A stretch of DNA of 64,000 nucleotides from contig JAQFVV010006200.1 in NCBI GenBank assembly GCA_028023455.1, positions 6,894,506 to 6,958,505 on the forward strand, given 5' to 3'. The notes under the pieces are model-generated. The model made no database searches. It was not told where the DNA came from and saw only the letters and a program-made list of their open reading frames with translations. Positions 1-11,026 of the stretch are shown here, in pieces. Position numbers and translations under genes: made by a program. Numbering within the stretch: the first letter of the stretch is position 1; each line of letters starts with the position of its first letter. Source of the stretch: Epiperipatus broadwayi (Eukaryota > Onychophora > Udeonychophora > Euonychophora > Peripatidae).

Positions 1-340
1 ACATTTATAAACATGATATACATATATAGACATAAATATTTCATATCTATTTTATGGTCAGCCATATGGTCTTATACATAAAAGATTTGGTTATAAATAA
101 TTATAAAGCAGTGTAAAAAAGAGAAAAGAAAAATAATGACTTTAAAATACCACAAGCGGGGCTAAGAAAAACATTATTTTTTTGTTATCAATAGCTGAAG
201 AATTTAAAAATAAAGAAAATGTATTTAGATCTGTAATTATAGGAGTTAATGTTTGGATGAATGATTAGAATTTTATATTATTTCAAAAAACAAACAAGGA
301 GATTAGACAGGTAATTAGAAGATTGATCTAAAAAATTAAA
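1..340. other. AT-rich sequence, nothing recognised
   Basis: There are no coding, RNA or clear repeat signals here. The 65-codon frame on the minus strand at 278-475 runs into the fold-back repeat next door and looks like a chance frame. Confidence 0.6.
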
Positions 341-350
341 ATTTCTATAT

Positions 351-525
351 TTAATATTTACTAAGGCTGTAACCTTTAGAAATAAGCGTCTGAATAATTC
401 GAAGGTAGGGATCTCTGCAGGTCTTAGCCACAAGCTTACGCTAGGAAGAAAAGAGGGAAACCTTCTTTGCTTCAACCTACTTTTATATATGAATAGGTGA
501 AGCTAAAGTGGTTAGATCTAAGAGT
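351..525 (+). repeat. Partial copy of the fold-back family at 661-1020
   Basis: The sequence from 'taatatttactaaggctgta' through 'gtggttagatct' recurs at about 700-807 in direct orientation. Its second half (450-525) is the reverse complement of the central segment of the fold-back at 808-873. This copy therefore holds one arm plus the central segment of the family, read in the opposite sense. It has several substitutions relative to the other copies, so it is not a very recent duplicate. Confidence 0.75.
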
Positions 526-660
526 GTGAAGCTATTCAATACTTCACTAATTAAGTCCACAATTCTTATTATACATTAATACTCACGAAATCTTATGATT
601 TACAATGAGTAAATGGAAAGATCTTATAGTAAGAAATCTATTACGATAATTTAAAGTTGT

Positions 661-1020
661 AATTATAAATTTTATTAAACGCACATTATTATATTAAGTA
701 ATATTTACTAAGGCTGTAACATTTAGGAATAAGCATCTGAAAAATTCGAAGGTAGGGACCTCTACAGGTCTTAGCCACAAGCTTACGCTAGGAAGAAAAG
801 AGGGAAACACTTTTAGATCTAACCACTTCAGCTTCACCTATTCATATATAAAAGTAGATTGAAGTAAAGAAGGTTTTCCTCTTTTCTTCCTAGTGTAAGC
901 TTGTGGCTAAGACCTGTAGAGGTCTCTACCTTCGAATTTTTCAGATGCTTATTCCTAAAAGTTATAGCCTTAGTAAATATTACTTAATATAATAATGTGC
1001 ATTTAGTAAAATTTATAATT
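661..1020. repeat. Fold-back (inverted repeat) element, about 360 bp
   Basis: The left arm at 661-807 pairs with the right arm at 874-1020. 'aattataaattttatt' at the start mirrors 'aaaatttataatt' at the end, and both arms contain the 'cacaagcttacgctaggaag' motif or its complement. The central spacer of about 66 bp matches the end of the nearby partial copy at 351-525. No transposase frame is present. I see no convincing target duplication, although both ends lie in AT-rich DNA. Confidence 0.8.
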
Positions 1021-2080
1021 AATTTCTATATTTGTAATTTAATAAAAAAGATTAAGATTATGTTATATAATTATATAGTAGTATTTTGTGTTATTTATAA
1101 AAGTCTATAATTTATAAATATCTGCGCTTAATGCTAAGAAAAGCTATTAATGAACATGAACTTATTGAAGTTTAACACTTTTGATGGCAAAGTATGTCCT
1201 CATATATATAGCAATAGTGGTTTAAAAAAGTTCATTATATTTTTTTAAAGAAGTTTATAATATTTTTAAATGAATAGATAAAATTATAATCTGTAGTTTA
1301 GTCTCCAAGAGCAAATTTAGTCAAGAAGCTATAAAAAAATAATCTAATAAAGTAATAGTTATGAATTTATCTAAGGTTCGATAAGGAAAAAAAACAAGTA
1401 AGATCACATTGCATATATAAATATGCTGGGGGTTTCTTTAAGAAGAATTGAAGTTTGATGCTATAGCAATGTTAGCATGAACTTCAGTGAGTGAAATTTA
1501 GGAGTACTCACCATTTGATTGATATCTAATTTGGATCCAAATTCAATTTTTGTAACTTAAAAATGTCTCTAAATGAACTTTAAAATACTTATTGAAATAA
1601 GAAACTAAACACAATGCACCAGAAAATATTTATTCAACAAAATCTATTAAAGTAAATTGTAACCCAGCACAGAAATTTATTAATTAATAATCTGGTCATT
1701 CTAGTTTTGTATAAATAATGCATACTTATAAATTGATGAGGAAGTTACATGAGAAGTTTAGCCAAAAAAACTACTTTTACTACAGTTAAGCAATTGTAAG
1801 TTCCTTAAATCAATAATAACATATTTTAATTATTGGTAAAAGAATCGCATAATTTATTAATATTGTTTTGGTAAAATTTGACACATTAATTTTAATAACT
1901 TTTGTAAATATTTTTGCTCTGATCTCTTGAATATCTATCTATTTGTGTGATAAATATTAATAGTTAAGCATACACAAATTTTGTATTAAAATATATATTA
2001 TTAAATAGTGATTGGAGCATGGAGCATATATATATAAGATAGATTTTTCATTTCATTTGTTGTTTTTTTTTCATATGTCA
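1021..2080. other. AT-rich sequence, nothing recognised
   Basis: No open frame above 60 codons and no inverted-repeat structure was found. A short (TA)n run occurs near 2028-2037. Confidence 0.6.
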
Positions 2081-2166
2081 TAGCATCAGCCGGGAGGTGA
2101 ACCTATAACCATATGCAACCAACTACTTGCTTGCAAAGCAGCTGCAATGACCTCTCAGCTAACAAC
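2081..2166 (-). repeat. tRNA-derived sequence (SINE head or degraded tRNA-Ala-like)
   Basis: On the minus strand an A-box-like motif TAGCTGAGAGG (2151-2161) is followed 47 nt later by a B-box-like motif GGTTCACCTCC (2093-2103). This matches the internal Pol III promoter layout of tRNA-derived genes. Between them TTTGCAA resembles an anticodon loop with TGC, as in tRNA-Ala. The arms do not pair well: the anticodon stem has only about three pairs and the acceptor stem is not evident. It is therefore not a functional tRNA. Immediately downstream on the same strand is an A-rich stretch (complement of 2046-2072), which fits a short SINE with an A-rich tail. Confidence 0.5.
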
Positions 2167-4886
2167 ATTTGACTTTCATTTGTTTTTGTAATTCAAATTT
2201 GCATATGTATATATACTATTTGTTTATTCGACTGCATAATGAAACTGTTTCTTTTTTTATAACTTAATGCTAAGTGTACATTTGGTGAAGTTCATTGTAA
2301 TCATATATATATTGTAACTGGTTGGATTACATATCACACAGCAACATGGTTGTACATGTGCACATAAATATATATATATAAAGAAAAAGTAAAAATAAAC
2401 ACAGACAAAAAATTTTGTATATATTTTATACATTTCCTGGAATAAAATAATCCTAGTAAAAGAATTAAATAGTTCTGAATTTAAAACAGAATTTTATTAT
2501 AAATTAAAACATTTAAAATGGTCTAAATAAATTAATATTGTATTCTGATTTTGAATTTAAAACCAGCATGTTTCTGATAATTGTAAAAATTTCTATTAAT
2601 TATTTTTGAAGTCTTTTAATTAATGCTCTATCTAAATAAAAACATTTAGATGACACTTTAGTAGAAATCTAAAAGTAGCTTTTGATTAAAATTGTTTTTA
2701 ATCAAGATAAGGATTAGACAAAAAAAACTCTGTTTTCAATTAAGGTGTTTTTATCATCTCAGATGATTCTTGTAAAAAGAGCTGATAAAAATATCAGTTC
2801 AGTTTGATTTTAATATTTTTGAGAAGTAGCTAGTCAATTTGGTCAGCTACAAAATTGGTTATAATATTTTGTTGCAGCTTGTTGAAGTTTACAGCAGAAG
2901 GTTTTAGCTGTCCAAAGAGATGGGTGGCAGAATTATACAGAGAACTACCATGAGGAGCTAACTGAAGTCAAGACAGAAGGAGGCTACTCTGATTTACAAT
3001 GATAGAGTTTGAATTCACTTGGAAGGAAATATGCCAACTTCCAGTATCATAGCTTCAAATGTGGACAAGACACTTTGTTTGCCTGAAGTCTGTGAAACCA
3101 ATCAATGCTAACAAGTTATTTAACTATACATTTCCTAATAATGGCAATCATCAAAAAGAAGTTCATCAAGAAAAAGCTTGATGAAGAAATAGTTGTACAC
3201 ATACTGATATATCTAAAGGCAGAGAAGCACAAATAAAAGTATATATAGCTGGTGAGTTAATTTAAAATGACTTTTAAATTTATTACTTAATAACTTGAAG
3301 TAAAACAAATGGATAATATGTTTGAATCATATATCTAAAAAAAACAATCCACAGATGATTTTATATATATTATCAAAGAAATTGTTTTTAGTAATTTTTT
3401 AAAAAAATGACATTTCAAATATATAACTTAAAATGCAAATAATTTTTGCTTGAATTAAAAGAAGCTTGCAAGAGTATTATTTTTAAAATGTTTATCTAAT
3501 TAATCAACCAACAAGTACCTGTCAAATAAAAATTGACTATATATTTTTAAAAGAAAAAAAAAGTTGATAATATTTATTTTTTTAAGAAACTAATTGATAA
3601 AGAGTGGAACATACTACAAAATAATGAATGCAATTTATATAATTTCCAAATGGAATTAATTGCGAAAATAATTTTTAATAACTTTTATTTTGACAAAAGT
3701 GAAAGATATGATGTAGACATTAGTGTGTGCCATGATTCAATATGAATATACATGTATGTTAGATATATTGTTGAATATGTATAAAACTGAATTTCATTTA
3801 TAGATTATGTCAATTTAAATATTTTATATTAAGTAATAAATTACACCACATCAGATATGCGATGATGTGTATAGGTTTTTATGTAAATCTATAGAAACAT
3901 ATATGTAAATCCCAATATAATAAATCAAATTTTGAATTTATGTTAACACATATATGTAAAAATGTAATCATTTTTATATTATTAAATGTTAATTCACTCA
4001 TGTTCATTTTATATGAAGCCACATGCGAGTATGCTGAATGGATTTTAACTAAACCTAGTGAAACATATATGTAAAACATAGTAATAACTTGAATTGTTTA
4101 TTTTATTTATGTAAATCACTATGATAATTTGAAATTTGTATAGTACTCAAAATCAGAATACCCTTATTCTAGAGATCTTAATTTCATTTTTTTTATTGTT
4201 AATAAACTTGAACTCATTAAATTATTCCAGTGACTTAATTCTAAAAGGTTTAGAATATTGTATCTTTGCATCATCTTTTGATCACTCTAACAATTATAGA
4301 GCTTGTGTTCTTCTGAACTAGATTCACACATAATAGTCTGATATATAAATGGGGATGTATGATAGTGCTTAAGGGGCATCCAGTATGATTGATATATCCT
4401 GGAATGGTGCTAAGATTATATTCTTTAAAGCCCATGCACTATATTTTATTTAATTTAGTCTTTATTAGAATTTAATTTTATAGTTGATCAATACATTAAT
4501 AGGACTAAGTGGCTGGAGCACTGATGATGATCAGCATGTTTTAATATCCCAACATTATTGTTCTTATGATGTATATTTTATGGGTGAGCACTTAGTTGGT
4601 GCATCCAAGTTATGTTTAAATAATTGCCCAAGCTGACAAATAGCTCAAAGTTAGGCTTGTCTACAGAAGACCCATTTCAAATCCAGCCACAAGATGGACT
4701 GTTGATTTATTTTATTGTTGATCATTCATGATGATGAATGGTTATTTTGAGTATTACTTATTTTAAGATATTATAATACTGGTTAATGTATGATCAATTA
4801 TACTGATAGTTGCTCTAAGGAAATAGCTGGATGATCATAGAAATCTCCAGGTCTCGTGCTCTATAATATATAAAATTTCTTACTTA
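2167..4886. other. AT-rich sequence with one less AT-rich patch
   Basis: Nothing is recognised in most of this stretch. The patch at about 2870-3240 has markedly more G and C than its surroundings. It contains a 31-codon lysine-rich ATG frame at 3141-3236 that resembles no family I know. The patch could be an old transposon fragment or a diverged exon, and I cannot decide which. Frames at 3879-4079 and 4136-4321 are AT-driven chance frames. Confidence 0.4.
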
Positions 4887-6090
4887 TTAGAAGCTGTGAA
4901 ATATGCCAAAGAGCTGGGATTGACTCAGTATTATGCTGTGAAGATTGACTTTAGATCAACTTTTGATTTGGTGAATTGGTCCTATTTGATAAATAATTTA
5001 TTGGAATTAATACCTGAACATGGTATGTTGATAAACGTAATTGAAAACTACATTAGTAATAACAGGATTTCAATTAAAAATTATATGAGGCAATCTGATT
5101 TCTTTATACCAAACAAAGGGATTCCCCAGGGTTCACCATTGACTGCATTGATTTTTGCAATATATATAGATCCTCTAGTAAAAGATATAGAAGGTAAGAT
5201 TACAGGTATATATTTACTGCATCTTGGGGTGAAGGTAGGAGTTGTTGCGTTTATTGATGATCTAATTATAATTTTTCAAAATGCCTACAACATCTAAATT
5301 GTGATGAGCATACTCAATAAATTTCAAAAACAAACTGGATCTTCTGTTCAACTGGCAAAATCTGTGGCGTGGCAATATGCCACAGGAAGAAAAATGCCCT
5401 GTGAATTCCTTGCCACACCAACAGATTTTCTAGGAATACCATTATATAACTCAAAGACCTCAATTAACAGATATTTAAATAAGTTAATTATAGAAGAGAT
5501 AGCCATGAGGATAAACAATTTCTCATCATTAAAACTTTATGAAGTTACAAGGGCTAGAGTATTTAATGCCATAACAATGGGTATATTGAACTATTATGCC
5601 TCATGGATTGACCTCTATAACACAATAACAAGTAAGATCTATAGAATGGCAAAGAAATATATATGGGGAAGGGCAACAAGTCTAGTTTCGATCTCAACAT
5701 TACAGCTACCTATTAATAAGGGAGATCTCAACTTAATTGACCTAAAAGAATATATTATGTTTATCAAAGCTAAGACATATATAAATGTCATTAAAGATAA
5801 ATGCTTTGATTCTCCACTGATTGAAGTTAATGTCTACCATGAAATAGGGAAGAAAGAGATCCTTTTTGCCGATCTCGGATAGCATACAAGGATTTACAGG
5901 ACAATCTAGACTTGATTAGTTTGGAAGGGGTTAAATATAGAGAGATAAAAAACCAGGGAAGTAATGCAAGTATAGAAGGATTTTACCTGGATTAAATATA
6001 AATAATATATTGAAAAAATTACAACAGATATATGCACCACAATCGTACATTAGGTTTACGTTTAGGTTACTAAAGGCTCCTTCCTACTAA
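4887..6090 (+). pseudogene. Decayed Tx1/L1-like LINE reverse transcriptase
   Basis: This is a relic of a non-LTR retrotransposon reverse transcriptase. The frame opens near 4887 and shows the palm segment AVKIDFRSTFDLVNW, with the first catalytic Asp in KIDF. The fingers/palm motif IPQGSPLTALIF and the second Asp pair in AFIDDLIIIF follow, then a thumb region with DFLGIPLYNSKT and KGDLNLIDL. An in-frame TAA at 5295-5297 breaks it, and the same frame then runs to 5882. The homology continues in a second frame (5900-5992) and a third (6001-6090), where IYAPQSYIRFTFRLLKAPSY parallels the C-terminal part of the intact LINE at 33203-35581. The endonuclease half and the first RT motifs are missing, so it is 5' truncated. 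The catalytic box is FIDD rather than YMDD. It is too divergent to be a young copy of the intact element. Confidence 0.85.
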
Positions 6091-6428
6091 GCCCTGCTGG
6101 CAACCGCGATATATGTTGAATAAAAAAAGTGAATATTATTATTAGGTGGTGGGGCTCTACTCGTGGGAATAAAGTGATTTATAAACTAGAACTAACCTTA
6201 AATTAAATAGAAAAAAGAAAAGTTGTGAAATTTAACTCCCTCACACCTTAGAAACAATAAAACACATAGAAAAAATAAAACCATCATGGGAAAAAATGTA
6301 ATCTGTAATATGAAAGAATATCGGTGAAAAAAAAAAAAAAAAAGGTTAGGAGAAACAACTTTACACACCTCCCAGACACCCCCCGAAAAAAATTATGGTG
6401 AAAAAAGTTTGGGGGGATTGCCGCCCCA
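6091..6428. other. Transition from LINE relic to C/G-rich patch
   Basis: This stretch contains the motif 'ctgctggcaaccgcgatata', a poly-A run near 6328-6344 and a C-rich tract near 6366-6384. It ends at a G-quadruplex-like motif. Nothing codes. The poly-A run might be the tail of an old retrotransposed sequence, but no matching head was recognised. Confidence 0.35.
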
Positions 6429-6448
6429 GGGGGAGGGTGGGGTGGGGG
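6429..6448 (+). other. G-quadruplex-type motif
   Basis: The sequence GGGGGAGGGTGGGGTGGGGG has four runs of at least three G separated by single-base loops (A, T, T). This is the most favourable class of intramolecular G-quadruplex motif. It lies in a short G-rich patch (6412-6450) that stands out sharply from the AT-rich surroundings. No promoter or gene is recognisable next to it. Confidence 0.75.
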
Positions 6449-6668
6449 TGATAATCTAAAACAAAAGGAGGGGTTTTGTAAGTAGGGTAAGATAAATATT
6501 ATGTATATCTGATAGTTAAACCATGTGGTTTATTTGTAAAAAAGAATTTAAATAGATATCTTCTGTAATATATAAAATTATTTACATCTTACAAATATTA
6601 TTTGAAACATCTTTGTACTGGCATTAGCCATCGTCCCAGGGTCATCTATCTTGATCCCCATCCCATTA

Positions 6669-6705
6669 CAATATATATATATATATAATATATATATATA
6701 TATAA
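6669..6705. repeat. (TA)n microsatellite
   Basis: This is an alternating TA run with one interruption. It is preceded by 'cccattacaa', the same short motif that borders the (TA)n end of the 2-kb dispersed repeat near 24190. It may mark the end of another degraded repeat. Confidence 0.7.
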
Positions 6706-8407
6706 AGCAAGTGATATGTTCTATAATTAATTTAAAATGGCTGTCTCAATTTGAGACACAATTTATTAAGGGAATCTATCATTTGTTCCAATTAGTATTT
6801 TTTTTTAAACTTGATATTAATTGAAAATTAATTTTTTTTTGCAGATTATTCAGTTTCAATTACAAGCAATTAAAATCCAATAATATTTAAAAGGGTTATT
6901 TTAAATGAAACGATGTAATAATAATATTTTAGGTCAAAGTATAATTCCATGATTTAGTTAGAATATCTTAAAACCACAAAACTCATAGAATAAGTATAGT
7001 ATATATATATTTAATAAGTATAGTATATGTAGAAATATGTACAAGTATACAAAAATGCTAAACTAGTTAAGAGTACAAATTATCTTATCATCATAAAAAT
7101 AACTGCTTTGCATTAAGATTTAGACTTGCATTAAAGAGCACCGATAATATATGCTTTTATGTTTTGAACTTTATTATATAACAGTCGTTTTTTACAAGCT
7201 TTTGTTTATAAATGAGTATATTCGAAGAATTTTGTATCTTTAAAAATCAAAATATCTAAGTAATAAAAATAGTTTTATAAGAAGTAAGGATACAAAGCTG
7301 TCCATTTCTATTGATTATTAGATTTATGAAGATAAATGGAATTAAGTAAAATTTATACAATATGTTTACTATAGACTAAATTTTAATTTAAGAATATATA
7401 CAAGCACTGTGAATCTAAATGTAAATAAACGGGTTTTCATTCTAAAGCTCATTGGTAAGTGTAATAAAGTTATTGAGTATTTATTTATGGTAATCAGTGC
7501 TTGATTATATTATATTAGATACTGTGATTTATATAAGTAACATTTATAGATTTTGATCATGAAGAAACCTTGAATATTTTTCTGTGACAATTGAATGTTA
7601 CAATTATTTTGCCTATTGGCTTTTTGCATATGCTTATGAAATATAGATTTAAATATAATTTAAAATAAGATCACTCAAGAAATATATTATTTATGTCTAA
7701 ATTTAAAAGGGAAAGTTGGGTAAGGATTTAGTTGTATTAATAAGGAATAGAATTAAAATAAAAGTTTATTACATTAATACTTTTGTATTAATTTTTCTAT
7801 ATTAAATATAAGAGAAATACATTGAACAACAACAAAAATCTATAATGTTATTCTAACCTTATATAAAATATTAAATAATAAAATAATATTTATTGGAGAT
7901 TTGAAATAAGAATATGCAAAATACTGTAAATTATTTTACCACTAATCTGTAAATTAATAATTTTGGTTAATTACTTATTAAGCATTGTTAGAGTTCTATT
8001 TATAACATGAACATTGTGATGTCAGAATACTACTAATCTGATATTTCATCTAGGAATAACTCATATGATCCTTGATTTGTTAGGTATTGTAAACTGAGAG
8101 TACAATATTGGTCAGGAATAACCACTGAATTTATTGAGGGTCACATAAAGCTCACAAAAAATATCTTGATAAATAATCTTAATTATATAGACAAGGCATA
8201 GCCCTGGGAATTTTCTTGATTATATTTATCAAATAATGCCCAGATAGTGATGATCATCATCATCATTAACTCAACTCTGAAGACTAGAGTATGTATTTTA
8301 TTTTAATATTATTATACCTATTTTAGGATATGAAATTGTACTTTCAGGCATAGTTCTATTGCCACACATCCACTGACTATTACAATCTCTCTCTATATAT
8401 ATATATA
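6706..8407. other. AT-rich sequence, nothing recognised
   Basis: No coding or structural signal was found apart from short poly-T and TA runs. Confidence 0.6.
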
Positions 8408-9023
8408 TTGAATTAAATATTTCCATGTATTGTTATTATAATAAAAAATAGAAGTACAGATATCATATCCATGTAAAGAGAGATAATCTTTAACCTATGA
8501 TGTTACCAAGAAATTATCAATTACTACTAATTGATAATCCCTGCTGCGAAACAAGTTTTTTCATTAATCTATAATAAGTCTTGAAGTTTTTGTTGAAATA
8601 AAGCAGGTCCTCTTTTACTTCAAATTTACACTCTTACATGGATTTAAACCCAGAATGTTATTTTTTATTTTTATAGGTATGAGAATAATGACATCTTTTT
8701 TTGACGTTCTGCAAATATTTTAAACTTATTCAGAGAGTTGTTAATGTTGAATTAAATTTTTTCCATGCATTGTTATTATAATAAAGAATAGAAATATGGT
8801 CATATTCATGTAAACAGAGACAACCATTTACTTATGATATTGCTAACAAATTATCAATAATTACTAATTGACAATCCCTGAGGCTAAACAAGTTTTCTCA
8901 TTAACCTATAATAGATCTTTTGTTGAAGTTTCTTGTTGCAGTAAAAGGGTTTTTTAACTTCAAATCTAAGTTCTTCTACAGATTTAAACCTAGAAAGCTA
9001 TTTTTATACATGTGTGAGAATGT
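8408..9023 (+). repeat. Tandem pair of a ~338-bp repeat unit
   Basis: Segment 8408-8690 realigns with 8746-9023, starting at 'ttgaattaaat' and passing through 'aattatcaat', 'aacaagttttt/c' and 'gatttaaacc'. The two copies show many substitutions. Offset between copies is about 338 bp, so the unit includes the linker 8691-8745. A third, inverted copy at about 60625-60935 starts inside the linker and is circularly permuted relative to this pair. That suggests the unit normally exists as longer tandem arrays. Confidence 0.75.
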
Positions 9024-9083
9024 GAAAAATATATTGCAATAGTTACAAAATTTGAATTTAATTAAAATTGAAAGAAAAAATAT

Positions 9084-9589
9084 TACCATGTTTCTCTGAA
9101 AATAAGACTTAACCAGATTATAAGCCCTAGCATTTCAATAAAATCACAGCAGCACTTTGGCAATATAAAAAATTTCAAAGATTGTCCAATCATAAGCCTG
9201 CCAAATAAACAATCAAAATGCAGACCCAACACAGTGTGAACCTCTAGTGATAGAAAAATATTTACTATATTGTCGAATGCATTAATTTTATTATTATATA
9301 CATCATTATAACACATTGGTCACATGACCCACTTTATATTATGCTTGCTTATAACTGTTATTAAAAATGCTTCATACAATTATACTTTCATGTGAAATAA
9401 AGAAACAATTTTTCCTGTGTATCTCATAATTCTGCAAGTATCATTTTGAATAAATGTAGATTCTTATACATAAATAAATGTAGACTTGTGCATGAAAAAA
9501 ATAAGACACATCCTAAAAATAAGCCCTAGAGTGTAGTTTGGAGCAAAAATTAATATAAGACAGTGTCTTATTTTTGGGGAGAGATGGTA
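9084..9589. mobile_element. TIR DNA transposon, non-autonomous, TA target
   Basis: The left end TACCATGTTTCTCTGAAAAT and the inverted right end TACCATCTCTCCCCAAAAAT match at 20 of the first 25 positions, both continuing AAGAC. Sub-terminal copies of 'ataagccctag' occur near both ends, at about 9120 and 9519. Each terminus begins or ends with TA, consistent with a TA target duplication as in the Tc1/mariner group. The 506-bp interior has no transposase frame; the 77-codon minus-strand frame at 9083-9316 is not recognisable. From memory the ends resemble a short transposon family seen in many vertebrate genomes, but I cannot confirm that here. Confidence 0.7.
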
Positions 9590-10851
9590 CATGATACTAA
9601 AAGCTAAGGTTAATTTTTTTCTTGTTCAGCAGCAATTTAGTTTAGTTGAATGACACCAGATGTTTCCTGGATTTAGAATATGATTGAAGCTAAGTTTAAA
9701 TCCCAAATCTCTAATATATTCCTTTTAGTTTGGGATTTATATGATTTATTTTCTAAAATACTAGCCCATAACATTGCTTAGCAACACTACAAAAAAATAA
9801 TAAACAAATATCTTGTAATGTTTTCTTTTCTCCAGAATTTTGCTCACTTATCTTCTATTTTCATCTCATAACCATTACATTTATTAAGTTATCTTTAACA
9901 TAGGTTAGGAAGTTATAAATCTTGTAACCTGAAGATTTGATACTATTCAAAATAGAAATGAAAAAAAAAATAGCATGAAAAAAATTTGTTAGCAAATTAA
10001 CTATGAAATTATATACTTCTGCGGGTCCAAATATGTAAAATGAAAGTATAAAACTCTGCAAAAGAATTACCAAATTCTCTCTTTACATATATATATATTT
10101 CTAAAATCAATCATGCAAATATTGTTAATTTTAAAATATATTTCATATGAATACAAATGAGGATATTTATGTATATAGTTTTATATTTTATATAATGATT
10201 TTTTTTTTATACATATATATTTTTAGAAAAAAGACAAAAACAAAAATTGCCCTCGATCTTCACTCTCTAAATGTTTTTAAAATAATTATAGGAAAAATTA
10301 ACTTACTTATGTCCTGTTTTTAATATTAAAAAACATAAAAGAAACTAAATACATTTCTTTTAATTTAATAATCTGAATGTTTTGTGATTGGATGTCATAA
10401 AAAATGATTTATAGTTTTAAAAGAAAAAAAAATATTCCAAATTGAGAGTTATACAAATGACAGGTAAATAGATGTGTGTGTGTGTGTATTTAATCTTGTG
10501 CCGCATATTAAAGAATGAATTTTTGTTTATTTTACTGTGAAATGAAATCAGTTTAATCATATATCCATATATATTGTAGGCAAATTAAAATGTTTGTGCC
10601 AGGAACATAGAATGAGATGCATAATATCCGATTGTGTATTTTATATTTATACGTGAAAATAAGTTAGATTTTTATAATTGTGTGTTTGAGTCGGCATTAA
10701 CCTTTTTATCAGATCATTATAAAATATTTTACTATGAGATGTGTCCATAAGAAAGCGATATTATATTGTGAATTGAGATTTGATATGAAATAATTAAAAA
10801 AATATTTGTATTAACACTTATACTCCTTAGATAGGAAAGCATTTTGAGTTA
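9590..10851. other. AT-rich sequence with a short (TG)n run
   Basis: Only a (TG)n run near 10473-10487 stands out. The 70-codon frame at 9861-10073 is hydrophobic AT-driven translation without family resemblance. Confidence 0.55.
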
Positions 10852-11026
10852 AATAATAAAGATAATATGTAAATAAGCATTTATTTTATATAGCGTATGT
10901 AAACAATTGTATTACATTCAAATATTAGCCTTTCACGCTAATAGTGCATTTATTATTAACACTCTCAAAGCGTATGCACAATTAGCGTGAAAGGCTGATA
11001 TTTGAATGTAATAATAAAGATAATAT
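10852..11026. mobile_element. Palindromic insertion with 17-bp direct repeats
   Basis: The 17-mer 'aataataaagataatat' is repeated perfectly at 10852-10868 and 11010-11026 and brackets a 141-bp insert. The insert contains a near-perfect inverted repeat: 'attacattcaaat..cgctaat' at 10910-10941 against its complement at 10981-11012. It also has 'gcgtatg' and 'gcatac' motifs shared with repeats at 27.0, 27.35 and 27.7 kb. A duplication of this length is typical of target-primed (LINE-type) insertion, not of common cut-and-paste elements, which duplicate 2-10 bp. Confidence 0.7.

Noticed and set aside
661-1020. Fold-back considered as a microRNA precursor or LTR pair
   Set aside because: Arms of about 150 bp with a central spacer shared by another copy indicate a dispersed fold-back repeat. 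There are no LTR landmarks (primer binding site, polypurine tract, TG..CA ends).
6669-6705. (TA)n run considered as part of a transposon end
   Set aside because: Only the ten-base 'cccattacaa' is shared with the end of the 2-kb repeat, too little to call a copy.
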